64,000 bases of DNA. Origin: Aeromonas encheleia. GTDB lineage: Bacteria > Pseudomonadota > Gammaproteobacteria > Enterobacterales > Aeromonadaceae. This document shows positions 24,175 to 33,044 of the stretch, piece after piece. Both the position numbers and the translations under genes were made by a program. The notes beneath the pieces are model-generated. The model saw nothing but the letters and a program-made list of their open reading frames with translations. It was not told the DNA's origin and made no database searches. Positions within the stretch are counted from its first letter, which is position 1, and the number at the start of each line of letters is the position of its first letter. Location: contig NZ_LR134376.1 in the NCBI RefSeq assembly GCF_900637545.1, positions 2,747,001 to 2,811,000 of the forward strand. The letters are read 5' to 3'.

Positions 24175-24936
24175 CTAGATGCTCCAATTCTCCGGCAACC
24201 GCTCGGTCAGAGTGGAGATGTACTCGAAGGTGCGTGCCCGCCTGGGGGTGGTGAACATCTGGCGCGCGCTGCCCGCCTCCACTATCTCCCCCGCCTCGAG
24301 GAAGATCACCTGTTGCGCTATCTGGGCCGCCAGGCGCAGATCATGGGTGGCGATCAGCATGGTGGTGCCTTCCCGGGCCAGCTGGCGCAGCACGGCCACC
24401 ACCTCCAGCGCGAGTTCGGGATCCAGTGCCGAGGTAGGCTCGTCACAGAGCAGCACCTTGGGTGACTGGGCCAGTGCCCGCGCGATAGCGACCCGCTGCT
24501 GCTGGCCGCCGGAGAGGGTGGCGGGCACAGCCTCGGCCTTGTGGCTGAGCCCCACCTTGTCGAGCAACAGCACACCACGCGCCACCGCCTTGGCCTTCGG
24601 CCATTTCAGCACCGTCACCAGGCCTTCGATCACGTTCTCCAGCACCGTCATGTGCGGAAACAGCTGGAAGTTCTGGAACACCATGCCAGTCTGCTGGCGC
24701 AGGCTCAGCACGCTCTGGCGCGGCAGGTGATGGGAGAAGTCGAGTTCGATCCCCCCCAGCACCAGTCGCCCCGCATCCGGCCGCTCCAGCAGATTCACGC
24801 AGCGCAGCAGGGTACTCTTGCCGCTGCCGGAGGGACCGATCAGCGCGGTGACGCTGCCCGCCGCCAGCGCGAGGCCGACCCCCTTCAGCACCCGCTGCCC
24901 GCCAAATTGCTTATCAATACCACTCAACCGGATCAT
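24175..24936 (-). CDS. polar amino acid ABC transporter ATP-binding protein
   Basis: Cytoplasmic ATPase of an amino acid importer. In 253 residues it shows Walker A GPSGSGKST, Q-loop, signature LSGGQQQR and Walker B VLLCDEPTSALDPEL, all of the GlnQ/TcyN type. Its ATG overlaps the permease stop (ATGA), so the two are translationally coupled. Substrate is inferred only from the binding protein. Confidence 0.92.
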   Translation of the reverse strand: MIRLSGIDKQFGGQRVLKGVGLALAAGSVTALIGPSGSGKSTLLRCVNLLERPDAGRLVLGGIELDFSHHLPRQSVLSLRQQTGMVFQNFQLFPHMTVLENVIEGLVTVLKWPKAKAVARGVLLLDKVGLSHKAEAVPATLSGGQQQRVAIARALAQSPKVLLCDEPTSALDPELALEVVAVLRQLAREGTTMLIATHDLRLAAQIAQQVIFLEAGEIVEAGSARQMFTTPRRARTFEYISTLTERLPENWSI

Positions 24937-25610
24937 GGGACGACCTCCCGGGTCTCTTTATGGGTCAACTTGCGCTCCAGCCAGTCTTGCAGGGTGGAGA
25001 GCACCGAGCTAAACAGCAGGTAGATGATGGCCGTCTCGGTGTAGAGGATGAGCGGCTCATAGGTGACGGAGGCGAGCCGCTGAGCGGCCTGGAACAGCTC
25101 GGGCACCGTCACCGCCGCCGCCAGCGAGGTGTCCTTGACCAGCGAGATGAAGGTGTTGGAGAGCGGTGGCACCGCGATGCGCGCCGCCTGTGGCAGGATC
25201 ACCCGCCACATCACCTGGGGCCAGTTCATGCCGATGGAGTGGGCCGCCTCCCACTGCCCTTTCGGGATCGCCGCCAGGGTGGCGCGGATGATCTCCGAGC
25301 TGTAGGCGCCGATGTTGAGGGTAAAACCGATGACCGCGGCGGTGAAGGCATCCAGCACTATGCCGGCGCTCGGCAAGCCGTAGAAGATAAGGAACAGCTG
25401 CACCAGCAGCGGAGTGCCCCGAATGAGCCAGACATAGAAGCGGACCAGCACAATCAGGGGAGCCGGACCATACAGCCTTGCCAGTGCCACCAGAAATCCA
25501 AGCAATATTCCCAGCACGAAGGTGATCAGCGTCAGTGGCACGGTAAAAATAAGCCCCGCGCTGAGCAGGGGCCAAAAAGAGTCGATCATTAACTGCAACC
25601 AGGCTGGCAC
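24933..25610 (-). CDS. polar amino acid ABC transporter permease
   Basis: Inner-membrane permease of the HisM/TcyL type, 225 residues with about five hydrophobic helices. The EAA-like loop GMNWPQVMWRVILPQAARIA contacts the ATPase. It uses a GTG start with GAGGA seven bases upstream. It lies between the binding protein and ATPase genes in one operon. Confidence 0.92.
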   Translation of the reverse strand: MPAWLQLMIDSFWPLLSAGLIFTVPLTLITFVLGILLGFLVALARLYGPAPLIVLVRFYVWLIRGTPLLVQLFLIFYGLPSAGIVLDAFTAAVIGFTLNIGAYSSEIIRATLAAIPKGQWEAAHSIGMNWPQVMWRVILPQAARIAVPPLSNTFISLVKDTSLAAAVTVPELFQAAQRLASVTYEPLILYTETAIIYLLFSSVLSTLQDWLERKLTHKETREVVP

Positions 25611-25646
25611 GTTAATTTCCTCGATTGTTATTATGTTGCCGCGATA

Positions 25647-26420
25647 TTATTGCGAGACGTCAGTGCCAAAATATTTCAGCGATATCTTTTGATAGCTGCC
25701 GTCTTGCTTGGCGGTGCGCAGCGTCTGATTGATGGCGGCCAGCAATTCCGGTTGTCCCTTGGCGAGCAGCACGGCCGATTGATCCCCCTTCGCCTCGGTT
25801 ACCGCCACCTTCAACTTGGCATCCGGCTTCTGTTTCTTGAAGTCCAGGTAGGAGAGACTGTCGTTGATGGTGGCATCCACCCGCCCGCTCAGCACCAGCT
25901 CCAGCGACTGGTTGAAGCCCTCGGTGGCCACCACCTCGGCCCCCGATGTCTTCGCCAGTTGGGCGAAGTTGCTGGTCAGGGACTGGGAGGATTTCTTGCC
26001 CTTCAGATCCGCGAAGCTGTTGATGCTGCTGTTGTCGCTGTGCACCACCACCACCGCCTTGGAGGTGATATAAGGATCTGAAAAATCATATTTTTTCAGC
26101 CGATCCGGGGTGATGGCCACCTCGTTCAGCACCAGGTCGTAGCGCCTGGCATCCACCCCGGCGATGAGCCCATCCCACTTGCCTTCGACGAAGTCCGGCT
26201 TGACCCCGAGACCGCTGGCGATCAGTTCGCCGATCTCCACATCAAAGCCCACCAGCTTGCCGCTCTTGTCGTGATAGGTGAACGGAGGGTATGCGCCTTC
26301 GGTGCCTATCTTGATCACCCCGGCGCTCTGGATAGAGGCAAGACTGGATTGGGCTTCGGCCGAGGTCATCACGGCCAGGGGAAGCGCGGCCAATAAAAAC
26401 AGGAATCGCAAATGTTTCAT
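25647..26420 (-). CDS. amino acid (cystine-like) ABC transporter substrate-binding protein
   Basis: Periplasmic binding protein of solute-binding family 3, 257 residues with a signal peptide ending at SAEAQ. The segments GTEGAYPPFTYHDKSGKL, GFDVEIGELIA, KWDGLIAGVDARRYDLVLNEV and RLKKYDFSDPY are close to the same regions of E. coli FliY/TcyJ. Cystine or a related amino acid is therefore the best guess, but another polar amino acid is possible. First gene of the three-gene operon. Confidence 0.85.
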   Translation of the reverse strand: MKHLRFLFLLAALPLAVMTSAEAQSSLASIQSAGVIKIGTEGAYPPFTYHDKSGKLVGFDVEIGELIASGLGVKPDFVEGKWDGLIAGVDARRYDLVLNEVAITPDRLKKYDFSDPYITSKAVVVVHSDNSSINSFADLKGKKSSQSLTSNFAQLAKTSGAEVVATEGFNQSLELVLSGRVDATINDSLSYLDFKKQKPDAKLKVAVTEAKGDQSAVLLAKGQPELLAAINQTLRTAKQDGSYQKISLKYFGTDVSQ

Positions 26421-26721
26421 TATTTACCTCGTTATATTTATGAGCATCCAACTTCTTGCCAAGGATAATAGGATGAAGCCATGTGATTATTATTCATGGC
26501 TCCCGACGCCATCGTAATAACCCGATATTGATGCGGTGTTGACGGCATGGACAAAACATAACGCGGGGGGTGCCGTTATCGAACCATGAAATATGGCGAT
26601 ATTAAGCAAGATAATGACTAACGAAGATGGCGAGGGGATGGGTCAACAAATAGGGATGGGCAAGTACGGGGGCCTCGGCGCACCAGATGCCGAGCCAGCG
26701 TTCATGTTTATCATCTTCTGA
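26421..26721. other. spacer upstream of the amino acid transporter operon
   Basis: 301 bases with no convincing gene. AT-rich segments at 26425-26480 and 26575-26625 could hold the transporter promoter. No clear regulatory palindrome seen. Confidence 0.4.
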
Positions 26722-27186
26722 TCACTCGCCGGATGGCGGCACATCCCCCAGCAGATAACGAGGGCCACTACCTTGCCCGGCGGCCTGATCGGCGGGGTTA
26801 TAGAGGGCGCAGTGCTCGAGCGACAGGCAACCACAGCCGATGCAGGAGGTGAGCTTGCGCTTCATCAGTTGCAGGGCCTCGATGCGCCGATCCAGCAGCC
26901 CCTGCCACTGACCGGCGATCCGCTCCCAGTCGCCGCGATCCGGTGTGCGACCCTCGGGCAACCCGGCAAGCGCCTCGCCAATCTCGCCCAGGCTCAATCC
27001 CATCCCCTGCGCCACCCGGATGAAGGCGATGCGACGCAGGGCATCCTGCGGATAGAGACGCCGCCCGCCGTCGCTGCGCACGCTGCTCAGCAAGCCCCGC
27101 TGCTCGTAGAAGCGCAGGGCGCTGGCGTTGACGCCTGAGCGTTTGACTATCTGGCCGATGGCCAACCACTTGCGCTGCATCTTCAT
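26722..27186 (-). CDS. soxR: redox-sensing transcriptional activator SoxR
   Basis: MerR-family activator that senses redox-cycling drugs or superoxide through a 2Fe-2S cluster. In the 154-residue protein an N-terminal winged helix (IGQIVKRSGVNASALRFYEQRGLL) is followed by the dimer helix. The signature CIGCGCLSLEHC gives Cys115, 118, 120 and 126, the CX2CXCX5C spacing of SoxR. The start is taken at 27186 (MKMQRKW); an ATG two codons later is possible. It is divergent from the 27253-28230 gene, with a sox-box-like operator between. No soxS is nearby. Confidence 0.95.
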   Translation of the reverse strand: MKMQRKWLAIGQIVKRSGVNASALRFYEQRGLLSSVRSDGGRRLYPQDALRRIAFIRVAQGMGLSLGEIGEALAGLPEGRTPDRGDWERIAGQWQGLLDRRIEALQLMKRKLTSCIGCGCLSLEHCALYNPADQAAGQGSGPRYLLGDVPPSGE

Positions 27187-27188
27187 CC

Positions 27189-27219
27189 TTGACCTCAAGT
27201 TAGCTTTAACTTGCACAAT
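27189..27219 (+). promoter_or_regulatory. SoxR-type promoter with sox box
   Basis: TTGACC (27189-27194), then a 19-base spacer, then CACAAT (27214-27219). This is the stretched spacing typical of MerR-family promoters. The 18-mer at 27193-27210 matches 14 of 18 positions of the E. coli soxS operator as I recall it (CCTCAAGTTAACTTGAGG) and sits in the same register on the -35 box. Overlapping it, CAAGTTA and TAACTTG form a perfect inverted repeat (27196-27213). Confidence 0.72.
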
Positions 27220-27252
27220 CCTGTCTCCCCTCATAAAAGGAGTCAAACGCTT

Positions 27253-28230
27253 ATGGATTACCTGCATGCCCTGCTCGATGCCAACCAGACCTTCGCCCTC
27301 AATGGCCGGGACACCACCAACCACTGCCCCATGGCGCTGCACGCCCTGCACGAGATGGGGGCCAGCCCCCAACAGCTGCAGCACTTCTTCACCCATTGGC
27401 AGAGCACTCAGGCCCTGCCGGCCGGGGTGAACAATCAGGGCGAAGAAGCGGAGACCCTGTTCGTGGAGCTGCGCCAGCAGCTGGTGCTCCGCTTCGCCAA
27501 AGAGGGCTGGTTGCCCAGCGTCGAGGCCCTACTGGCGCGGCGCTGCTCACCCGCGGGGGGCGCCTTTCACCCCCTCATCCGCTTCGCCTGCGCGCTGGAA
27601 AATGGCCATCTGGGAGAGCAGGCGGCGGCGCTGGCCGCCTGGCAGTGCAAGGCCCTGATCCTGCCTGCCGGGGAAGGGGCGCCCTGCCGGGACGTCACCC
27701 GCCTGCTGGCCGGGCTGTCGGCCCACTGGGAGGGATCGCGCTGGCAGGGCGAGTGGATCACCGCGCGCCTGCGGCAGGTGGTGGCGGATCCGCGCTGGCC
27801 AGGCTCGCTGCCACGCAGCCTCGCTGACGGGCAAGATGTGCTGGCGCAGCTGGCCGAAGCCGCCCTGCCCCTCTACTGGCAGACCCGCAACTTCACAGTG
27901 CTGCACCTGATGACCGGCAGCCGGGCCGCCGCCATAGTCGCACGCCACCTGCCAGAGGCACTGCAAGCCCCCTGGCAAACGCTGATGTGGCAGGGGGTGG
28001 CCGCCGCCTACATCACGGTCGGGGCGCCGGCGCTGCACGCTCAGCGCTGGCCGGATACCACAGGGCTGGATTGGGAGCTGGTGCTGCCGCGGGCGCTGGT
28101 CAGCCTGGACGATCATGTGATCAAGCTGGTGCACTGCTGCTGGCGGGAGCGGGCGCGCTCGCCCCATTATCTGGCGGTCGCCGCCCGCGCTGTGGGGCTG
28201 CTGGACGCGACGGGACGCAGCGCCGCTTAG
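27253..28230 (+). CDS. questin oxidase-like (DUF4243) family protein
   Basis: 325-residue protein resembling the questin oxidase/AflY family (Baeyer-Villiger-type enzymes of fungal polyketide pathways). It contains the family-like start TTNHCPMALHALHEMGAS and later the short segment LDDHVIKLVHCCWRE. The ATG at 27253 has AAAGGAG ten bases upstream. It is divergent from soxR behind a SoxR-type promoter, which suggests induction by redox-active compounds and a role in modifying quinone-like molecules. That role is inference. Its stop overlaps the convergent neighbour by 4 bases. Confidence 0.75.
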   Translation: MDYLHALLDANQTFALNGRDTTNHCPMALHALHEMGASPQQLQHFFTHWQSTQALPAGVNNQGEEAETLFVELRQQLVLRFAKEGWLPSVEALLARRCSPAGGAFHPLIRFACALENGHLGEQAAALAAWQCKALILPAGEGAPCRDVTRLLAGLSAHWEGSRWQGEWITARLRQVVADPRWPGSLPRSLADGQDVLAQLAEAALPLYWQTRNFTVLHLMTGSRAAAIVARHLPEALQAPWQTLMWQGVAAAYITVGAPALHAQRWPDTTGLDWELVLPRALVSLDDHVIKLVHCCWRERARSPHYLAVAARAVGLLDATGRSAA

Positions 28231-28658
28231 GGCGCGGCGATACGGCTGAAGCTGATGGCGGGGCAGAGCGGCGCCACCCCCTGGGTCAGGGTCAGCGGCT
28301 GGGCGCGGTAGCTGAGGTGATAGACCCCGGGGCGCGACAAGTCGTAGACCTGGGTCAGCTCCGCATCCGCCCGGCTCTGCTGGCCGGCACCCAGGATGAA
28401 GAAGTCGTCGGCGCCGGGGTTGCCCCGCTTGGCGAGCGGCCCCTTATAGGCCACCGGCCGATCCGCCAGGGTGAGATCGATGGCATCGGCGAACCAGCCC
28501 TCGAACGGGGTGAACCAGCTCAACACCTCGATGGGCCCCTCCCCCTGGTTGGTCAGGGTCATCACCAGGGGCAGCGGCTCGTTCACCCGGCTTTCGGCCT
28601 GCACCGACAGTTCGCACTTCAGGGGGGCGAGCGCGAGCGTAGTCAGCAAGAGCGTCAT
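28227..28658 (-). CDS. small secreted protein resembling the M35 protease propeptide
   Basis: 143-residue protein with a short hydrophobic N-terminus. The ATG at 28658 has AGGAGG seven bases upstream; an ATG one codon earlier is also possible. Its sequence parallels the propeptide half of the upstream M35 protease: MTLTNQGEGPIEVLSW against LTLTNTGDKPIRLLKW, AYKGPLAKR against GYEGALIKR, and VYDLSRPGVYHLSYR against LYDMSAQGQYSIRYR. No zinc-binding motif is present. It may be a free inhibitor or folding helper for the protease. That function is inferred only from similarity and position. Confidence 0.72.
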   Translation of the reverse strand: MTLLLTTLALAPLKCELSVQAESRVNEPLPLVMTLTNQGEGPIEVLSWFTPFEGWFADAIDLTLADRPVAYKGPLAKRGNPGADDFFILGAGQQSRADAELTQVYDLSRPGVYHLSYRAQPLTLTQGVAPLCPAISFSRIAAP

Positions 28659-28673
28659 CATGGCGCCTCCTTC

Positions 28674-28699
28674 CTTCAAAAGGGGGCCTCGCGGCCCCG
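28674..28699 (-). terminator. terminator-like hairpin between M35 protease and small gene
   Basis: On the minus strand GGGGCC and GGCCCC pair around GCGA and are followed by CTTTTG. It lies just past the protease stop and before the next gene, so it may cut read-through to the small protein. Confidence 0.5.
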
Positions 28700-28706
28700 G
28701 TAGGGA

Positions 28707-29747
28707 TCAATTTTCGCTCGGGGTGTTCTCGGCGAAATACTCGTGATTGTCGGCGTTACCCAGCGCCTTCAGCGGATCCGTGCTCGCCAGGTTGCGGGCA
28801 TTGGCCTGACCGTAACCCAGATCGTCCGTCCCTGCCACCAGGTTGAAGTGGCTCAGCTCGTGGACTATGGTGCCGGCGCGGGAGTCGGTGCCGGTGACGG
28901 GGGCGGTCCAGAAGCTCTTGCACAGGTAGACCTTGTAGGGCTGATCCGGATAGACGTAGGCGAAGTAGCTCTGCTTGCAGCCGCAGTCGAAGGTGAGCGG
29001 CTTGTTGTCTATTGCATCCTTGATCTTGCTGAAGTGGGTCTCGGCCTGATCCCAGCGGGAGGCATCATAGGCGCCAAACCAGCTGCGATAGCGCTGACCA
29101 CTCGGCTTGTCCACCGCCAGGTAGCTGCTGGAGTCGTTGCTGATGGTGCCGGCTGCATCCAGCGCCGTCAGGATGTCGCTCTTCTGGGTGTTGGTGCAGC
29201 GCCCGCTGAAGCTGACCGAGGCGGTGACGGCCTGCGGCTCGACCAGGGGAGCGGCCTTGGCCTGCACCCGCTCATCGTTCACCCCCTCCACCCAGAGGCT
29301 GACGGCGTTGGACTCGCTGGCCTGGGCCTGCTTGGCCTTGGCGGCCTTCGCTTCCTGCGGCAGGGTCGGCAACCGGTAGCGGATGCTGTATTGGCCCTGG
29401 GCGCTCATGTCGTAGAGGCCGGACACCTCGGCCTGCAGCGTCAGGCTCTGGCCGGCCTTGAGCTGCTGGAAGTCCTTGTCGGTCGGTGCCGCCCGCTTGA
29501 TCAGGGCCCCCTCGTAGCCGACCCGCTGGCCATCGCGCTCCACCAGGAACAGGGGCGCATCCTCGCTGCCCGGCAGTTGCCACTTGAGCAGACGGATGGG
29601 CTTATCCCCCGTGTTGGTCAAAGTCAGGTTGACGCGCACATCGTCCGTGCCGCCATCCACCAGGGTGAGCCTGGCATCGAGCCCGGCGGCGCAGAGCGGA
29701 GAGGCCAGCATCGCGGCCAGCAGCAGGGCAATTGGAGTTGCTTTCAT
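28707..29747 (-). CDS. M35 aspzincin metalloprotease, AsaP1-like
   Basis: Secreted zinc endopeptidase of the deuterolysin/peptidyl-Lys family. The roughly 346-residue preproprotein has a signal peptide ending near LCAAG, a propeptide to about residue 170 and a catalytic domain. The catalytic domain carries HELSH (about 297-301) and the aspzincin motif GTDDLGYG (about 307-314). The same pair defines AsaP1, the toxic protease of Aeromonas salmonicida. Cysteines in the catalytic half probably form disulfides. Start at the second of two adjacent ATGs because the GAGGA site is better spaced. A related small protein lies downstream. Confidence 0.93.
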   Translation of the reverse strand: MKATPIALLLAAMLASPLCAAGLDARLTLVDGGTDDVRVNLTLTNTGDKPIRLLKWQLPGSEDAPLFLVERDGQRVGYEGALIKRAAPTDKDFQQLKAGQSLTLQAEVSGLYDMSAQGQYSIRYRLPTLPQEAKAAKAKQAQASESNAVSLWVEGVNDERVQAKAAPLVEPQAVTASVSFSGRCTNTQKSDILTALDAAGTISNDSSSYLAVDKPSGQRYRSWFGAYDASRWDQAETHFSKIKDAIDNKPLTFDCGCKQSYFAYVYPDQPYKVYLCKSFWTAPVTGTDSRAGTIVHELSHFNLVAGTDDLGYGQANARNLASTDPLKALGNADNHEYFAENTPSEN

Positions 29748-29968
29748 CATGTTTCCTCATTCATTGAGTAGCGCCATCAGGCGGTTTGCTTCCCTAAGGC
29801 CCTCTTTGGGGCCCACTCACCCTAGAGCAGAAGTTTTGCGCCACCATCTCACCATATGGGGGACGCCCCCCATCGGAGGGGGCACCTCGCAACCCCCTCG
29901 CCCTGCGACAGCATTGGGGGAGGAAACAGATAAAGGCGTCACTCGTCCCTGCCCTGCCTTTTGGCCAT

Positions 29969-29993
29969 AAAAAACCCCGGCACAGGGCCGGGG
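29969..29993 (-). terminator. Rho-independent terminator of DUF2913 gene
   Basis: CCCCGGC pairs with GCCGGGG around a 5-base loop. On the minus strand it is followed by six T. Confidence 0.88.
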
Positions 29994-30019
29994 TCATAGG
30001 GGCAGAGACGCTACTGTCG

Positions 30020-30664
30020 TCAGATATTGGCCTCGGCCAGCAGCGCCAGGGCGGGCTGGGCATTGGCGGGCACCAGTCGATACGCCTTGTGGTGCTTGAC
30101 CAGGGTGGCCTTCTTGTCGCCCTGGCTCAGCAGCAGGCCCTGTGCAAAGGCCGCCTGTGCCAGTTGCTTCTCGTCACCGCGCACATAGAGGGTCAGCGGC
30201 TTGAGCAGCTCCCCTTCGGCGATATGCCCCTGATACTCGCTGGCCGAGATGACCAGGCTGGACTGACCCTGACTCAGCAGCCGCAGCTTGGCGTCCAGTT
30301 CGCTGTCGGTAAACACTAACCAACCCGCCTCTTCCAGCTCGGCCAGCAGGGTGGCGAGCCTAGCGCCCAGCTGCTCGGGCACCGCCATGGCACGGCCGTA
30401 CTGGCAGACGATGCGCTCCAGCAGCCCCTTGAGATCGGCGCCGGCCCCCAGGGTGCGGCCCTGCTGGATCCAGCCTTTCAGATCCTCCATCACCAGCCGG
30501 GAGAAGCGCTTCTCCTTGAGGGAATCCGCCATCCAGGTGCAGAGGAAGTGGCTCTCCTGGGCGGGGGTGCGCTTGCCGGCCTTCTGCTCGGCGGTGCGCG
30601 CCAGCTCGGCCAGGCTCTGGGTGGCCATGTCGAACAGGGCCTGATTGTAGTTGGGAGGGGTCAT
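30020..30664 (-). CDS. DUF2913 family protein
   Basis: 214-residue cytoplasmic protein of unknown function. The N-terminal half (ESHFLCTWMADSLKEKRF, then WIQQGRTLGAGADLKGLLE) matches what I know of DUF2913, a family of Vibrio and Aeromonas. No membrane helix or catalytic motif is visible. The ATG at 30664, with AGGA six bases upstream, is preferred to a GTG one codon earlier. It has its own terminator. Confidence 0.7.
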   Translation of the reverse strand: MTPPNYNQALFDMATQSLAELARTAEQKAGKRTPAQESHFLCTWMADSLKEKRFSRLVMEDLKGWIQQGRTLGAGADLKGLLERIVCQYGRAMAVPEQLGARLATLLAELEEAGWLVFTDSELDAKLRLLSQGQSSLVISASEYQGHIAEGELLKPLTLYVRGDEKQLAQAAFAQGLLLSQGDKKATLVKHHKAYRLVPANAQPALALLAEANI

Positions 30665-30700
30665 CACGGATCCTCAGAGAGACGGGCGGGTCATCAACAG

Positions 30701-30727
30701 CGTAAAGGCGCCACTGGCGCCTTTACG
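30701..30727. terminator. perfect 12-bp inverted repeat after the helicase gene
   Basis: CGTAAAGGCGCC and its exact complement flank a 3-base loop. There is no long T run, so it is probably a weak terminator or 3' stabilising hairpin of the helicase mRNA. Confidence 0.5.
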
Positions 30728-30765
30728 GGATGGGGGCTGCTGGCCCCCGCGCAGAGCTTGCCTGC

Positions 30766-32061
30766 TTATTTCGACTGACGGGGCTTCTTGGCGGCCGCCA
30801 GGCGCTTGAGGCGCTGACCCTGCAGCTTGGCTTCGGCCATGGCCTGGGCGGCGGCGTTGTCGGCACGCTGGGGACGTTTGCCGAAGCGACGACGCTCATG
30901 CAGTTGCTGGATCAGTTCGTCACGGCTGCTCACCTCGTAGCCCGGCACCATGATGCGGCGGATCTTCTGGCCGATCAGCGCCTCGATCTCGATCAGGGTG
31001 CGCTCCTCTTCACGGCTGACGAAGGAGATCGCCATGCCGCTCTTGCCGGCGCGGCCGGTACGGCCGATGCGGTGGACGTAATCCTCGGCCAGGAACGGCA
31101 GATCGTAGTTGACCACGTATTCCAGATCAGGGATATCCAGCCCACGGGCGGCCACCTCGGTGGACACCAGCACCCGCACCTTGCCTTCCACGAATTCGCG
31201 CAGGGCGCGGCGACGGCTGCCTTGCGCCTTGTCACCGTGCACCACGGCGGCCTTGATGCCATCCAGGTTCAGCTCTTCCACCAGCACGTCGCAGCTCTCG
31301 CGGGTGCTGGCAAACACCAGCACCTGTTGCCAGTTCTGCTTGCCGATGAGCTCGGACAGCAGCTCGCGCTTGCGCTTCTGCTCCACCGGATAGACGGTGT
31401 GGCTGACGGTGTCGGCGGTGGAGTTCTGCTTGTTGACGCTGATGATCTGCGGGCGGTCCAGCATCAGGTTGGCGAGCTTCTTCACCGCGTCGGAGAAGGT
31501 GGCGGAGAACAGCAGGTTCTGGCGCTGCTTGTTGACCGCTTGCAGGATCTGCTGCACATCGGCGCTAAAGCCCATGTCGAGGATGCGATCCGCTTCGTCC
31601 AGCACCAGGCACTCGACGCCGGAGAGGCTGAGGTTGCAGGCGGTCAGATGCTCCAGCAGACGACCCGGGGTCGCCACTATGATGTGAGCGCCCGCTTTCA
31701 GCTTCTTGGCCTGCACGTCTTGCTTGCCACCGCCCACCAGCGTCAGCACGGTGATCTCGAGGTACTTGGCGAAGTCATTGATGTTGTTCGTGATCTGCTC
31801 GGCCAGCTCGCGGGTCGGAGTCATGATCAGCACCCGGGCGTTGGACGGCTGCAGCTCGGCCGGCTTGTCCAGCAGGCGTTGCAGGATCGGCAGCGCGAAG
31901 GCGGCGGTCTTGCCGGTCCCGGTCTGGGCGCTGGCCAGCACGTCGCTACCACGACGTATGGTCGGGATCGCCTGTTGCTGCACAGGGGTCATCTCCTGAT
32001 AACCGCAATCTGAGATGGCGCGCAAAATCTCGGGGGCAAAATCGAACGATTCAAATCTCAT
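30766..32061 (-). CDS. DEAD-box ATP-dependent RNA helicase, RhlE-like
   Basis: ATP-dependent RNA helicase. In 431 residues it shows the Q motif region (FDFAPEILRAISDCGYQEMTPVQQQAIP), motif I AQTGTGKT, motif Ia PTRELAEQ, motif II DEAD, motif III SAT and motif VI HRIGRTGRAG. A short basic tail (LKRLAAAKKPRQSK) probably helps RNA binding. RhlE is the nearest subgroup by overall layout, but other DEAD-box paralogues are possible. ATG with GGAAC five bases upstream. Confidence 0.93.
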   Translation of the reverse strand: MRFESFDFAPEILRAISDCGYQEMTPVQQQAIPTIRRGSDVLASAQTGTGKTAAFALPILQRLLDKPAELQPSNARVLIMTPTRELAEQITNNINDFAKYLEITVLTLVGGGKQDVQAKKLKAGAHIIVATPGRLLEHLTACNLSLSGVECLVLDEADRILDMGFSADVQQILQAVNKQRQNLLFSATFSDAVKKLANLMLDRPQIISVNKQNSTADTVSHTVYPVEQKRKRELLSELIGKQNWQQVLVFASTRESCDVLVEELNLDGIKAAVVHGDKAQGSRRRALREFVEGKVRVLVSTEVAARGLDIPDLEYVVNYDLPFLAEDYVHRIGRTGRAGKSGMAISFVSREEERTLIEIEALIGQKIRRIMVPGYEVSSRDELIQQLHERRRFGKRPQRADNAAAQAMAEAKLQGQRLKRLAAAKKPRQSK

Positions 32062-32393
32062 ATTGGGTTCCTGTGTTCCAGCTGGGCTGTAGTTGGCTTA
32101 AGTGGCTTGAGCCGGCTTGTGGCGCGGCATCGGCGAGGCTTGCGGCCAAGGACGGCTGATTCTGACATAGCGTCAGAGAGTGAGCCGGAAAATGGCGGGC
32201 GCGAAGTGTAACAGATAGGCGTCACAAATTCCGCCTCAAATGGCCTGTATTTTCATTGTGCTCGGGAGGGGAGATGGCGAGCCACCGCGATCGCCTCGCC
32301 CGCCGGCCAGACTTGCCCTCGGCCAGAGGCTGGATTGAACGCGCGCGACGAGGCAAAAGTGCGGCGGGCCAGGCGGCCCACCGCGGGGGAGGA

Positions 32394-33044
32394 TCAGCTG
32401 GCCCGATCGCTCGAGCGCTTGCACAAGCGGAAGACGATGGTGGCGACGGCGACCACAAACAGCACGCACGAGGTCATCAGCAGGCACTTGGTCAGCAGCT
32501 CGTGATACTGGGCGAAGAAGGGGGAGAGCATGACGAAGCGGCCCACCAGCCCCAGCACCAGGGCCCAGAGGAAGGCGCTGGCGAAGCTTGCCATCACCAG
32601 CTTGAACCTGTCCAGATGACCCACCCCCATCAGCATGGGGGTCAGCACCCTGACGAAGGGAATGAAGCGGGAGATGAACATGGCCCAGAAGCCGTATTTT
32701 TCCAGCAGACGGGTCGCCTTGGGCAGGCTGCCATCGGGGATCACCTTCTCCACCTTCTGCATGAAACGGGTGCCTTGCAGCGCCCTCCCCTGCAGATAGG
32801 CGATCAGACTGCCGCAGCCGGTCGCCAGCGGCAGATAGAGCAGCGGCACTTCCAGGCCGACCACCCCGAGCCCGACCAGGCCACCGGCCAGCAGCACCAC
32901 GCTGTCGCCGGGCAGCGGCAGGAAGACGAAACTCGATTCGAGAAAGAGGATCACCACCAGGCAGGTGACGAGCAGACCCACGGCCTGCATATGAATAAGC
33001 TGTTCAAAATCCTGATGCCATATGGCATGCAGCATGTCCTGCAT
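32394..33044 (-). CDS. DedA family membrane protein
   Basis: Inner-membrane DedA (VTT-domain) protein, 216 residues with about five hydrophobic segments. The family motifs FLESSFVFLPLPGDS and FISRFIPFVRVLTPMLMGVG carry the conserved acidic and arginine residues. DedA proteins work in phospholipid recycling and envelope homeostasis. The exact paralogue cannot be told from sequence alone. Confidence 0.92.
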   Translation of the reverse strand: MQDMLHAIWHQDFEQLIHMQAVGLLVTCLVVILFLESSFVFLPLPGDSVVLLAGGLVGLGVVGLEVPLLYLPLATGCGSLIAYLQGRALQGTRFMQKVEKVIPDGSLPKATRLLEKYGFWAMFISRFIPFVRVLTPMLMGVGHLDRFKLVMASFASAFLWALVLGLVGRFVMLSPFFAQYHELLTKCLLMTSCVLFVVAVATIVFRLCKRSSDRAS

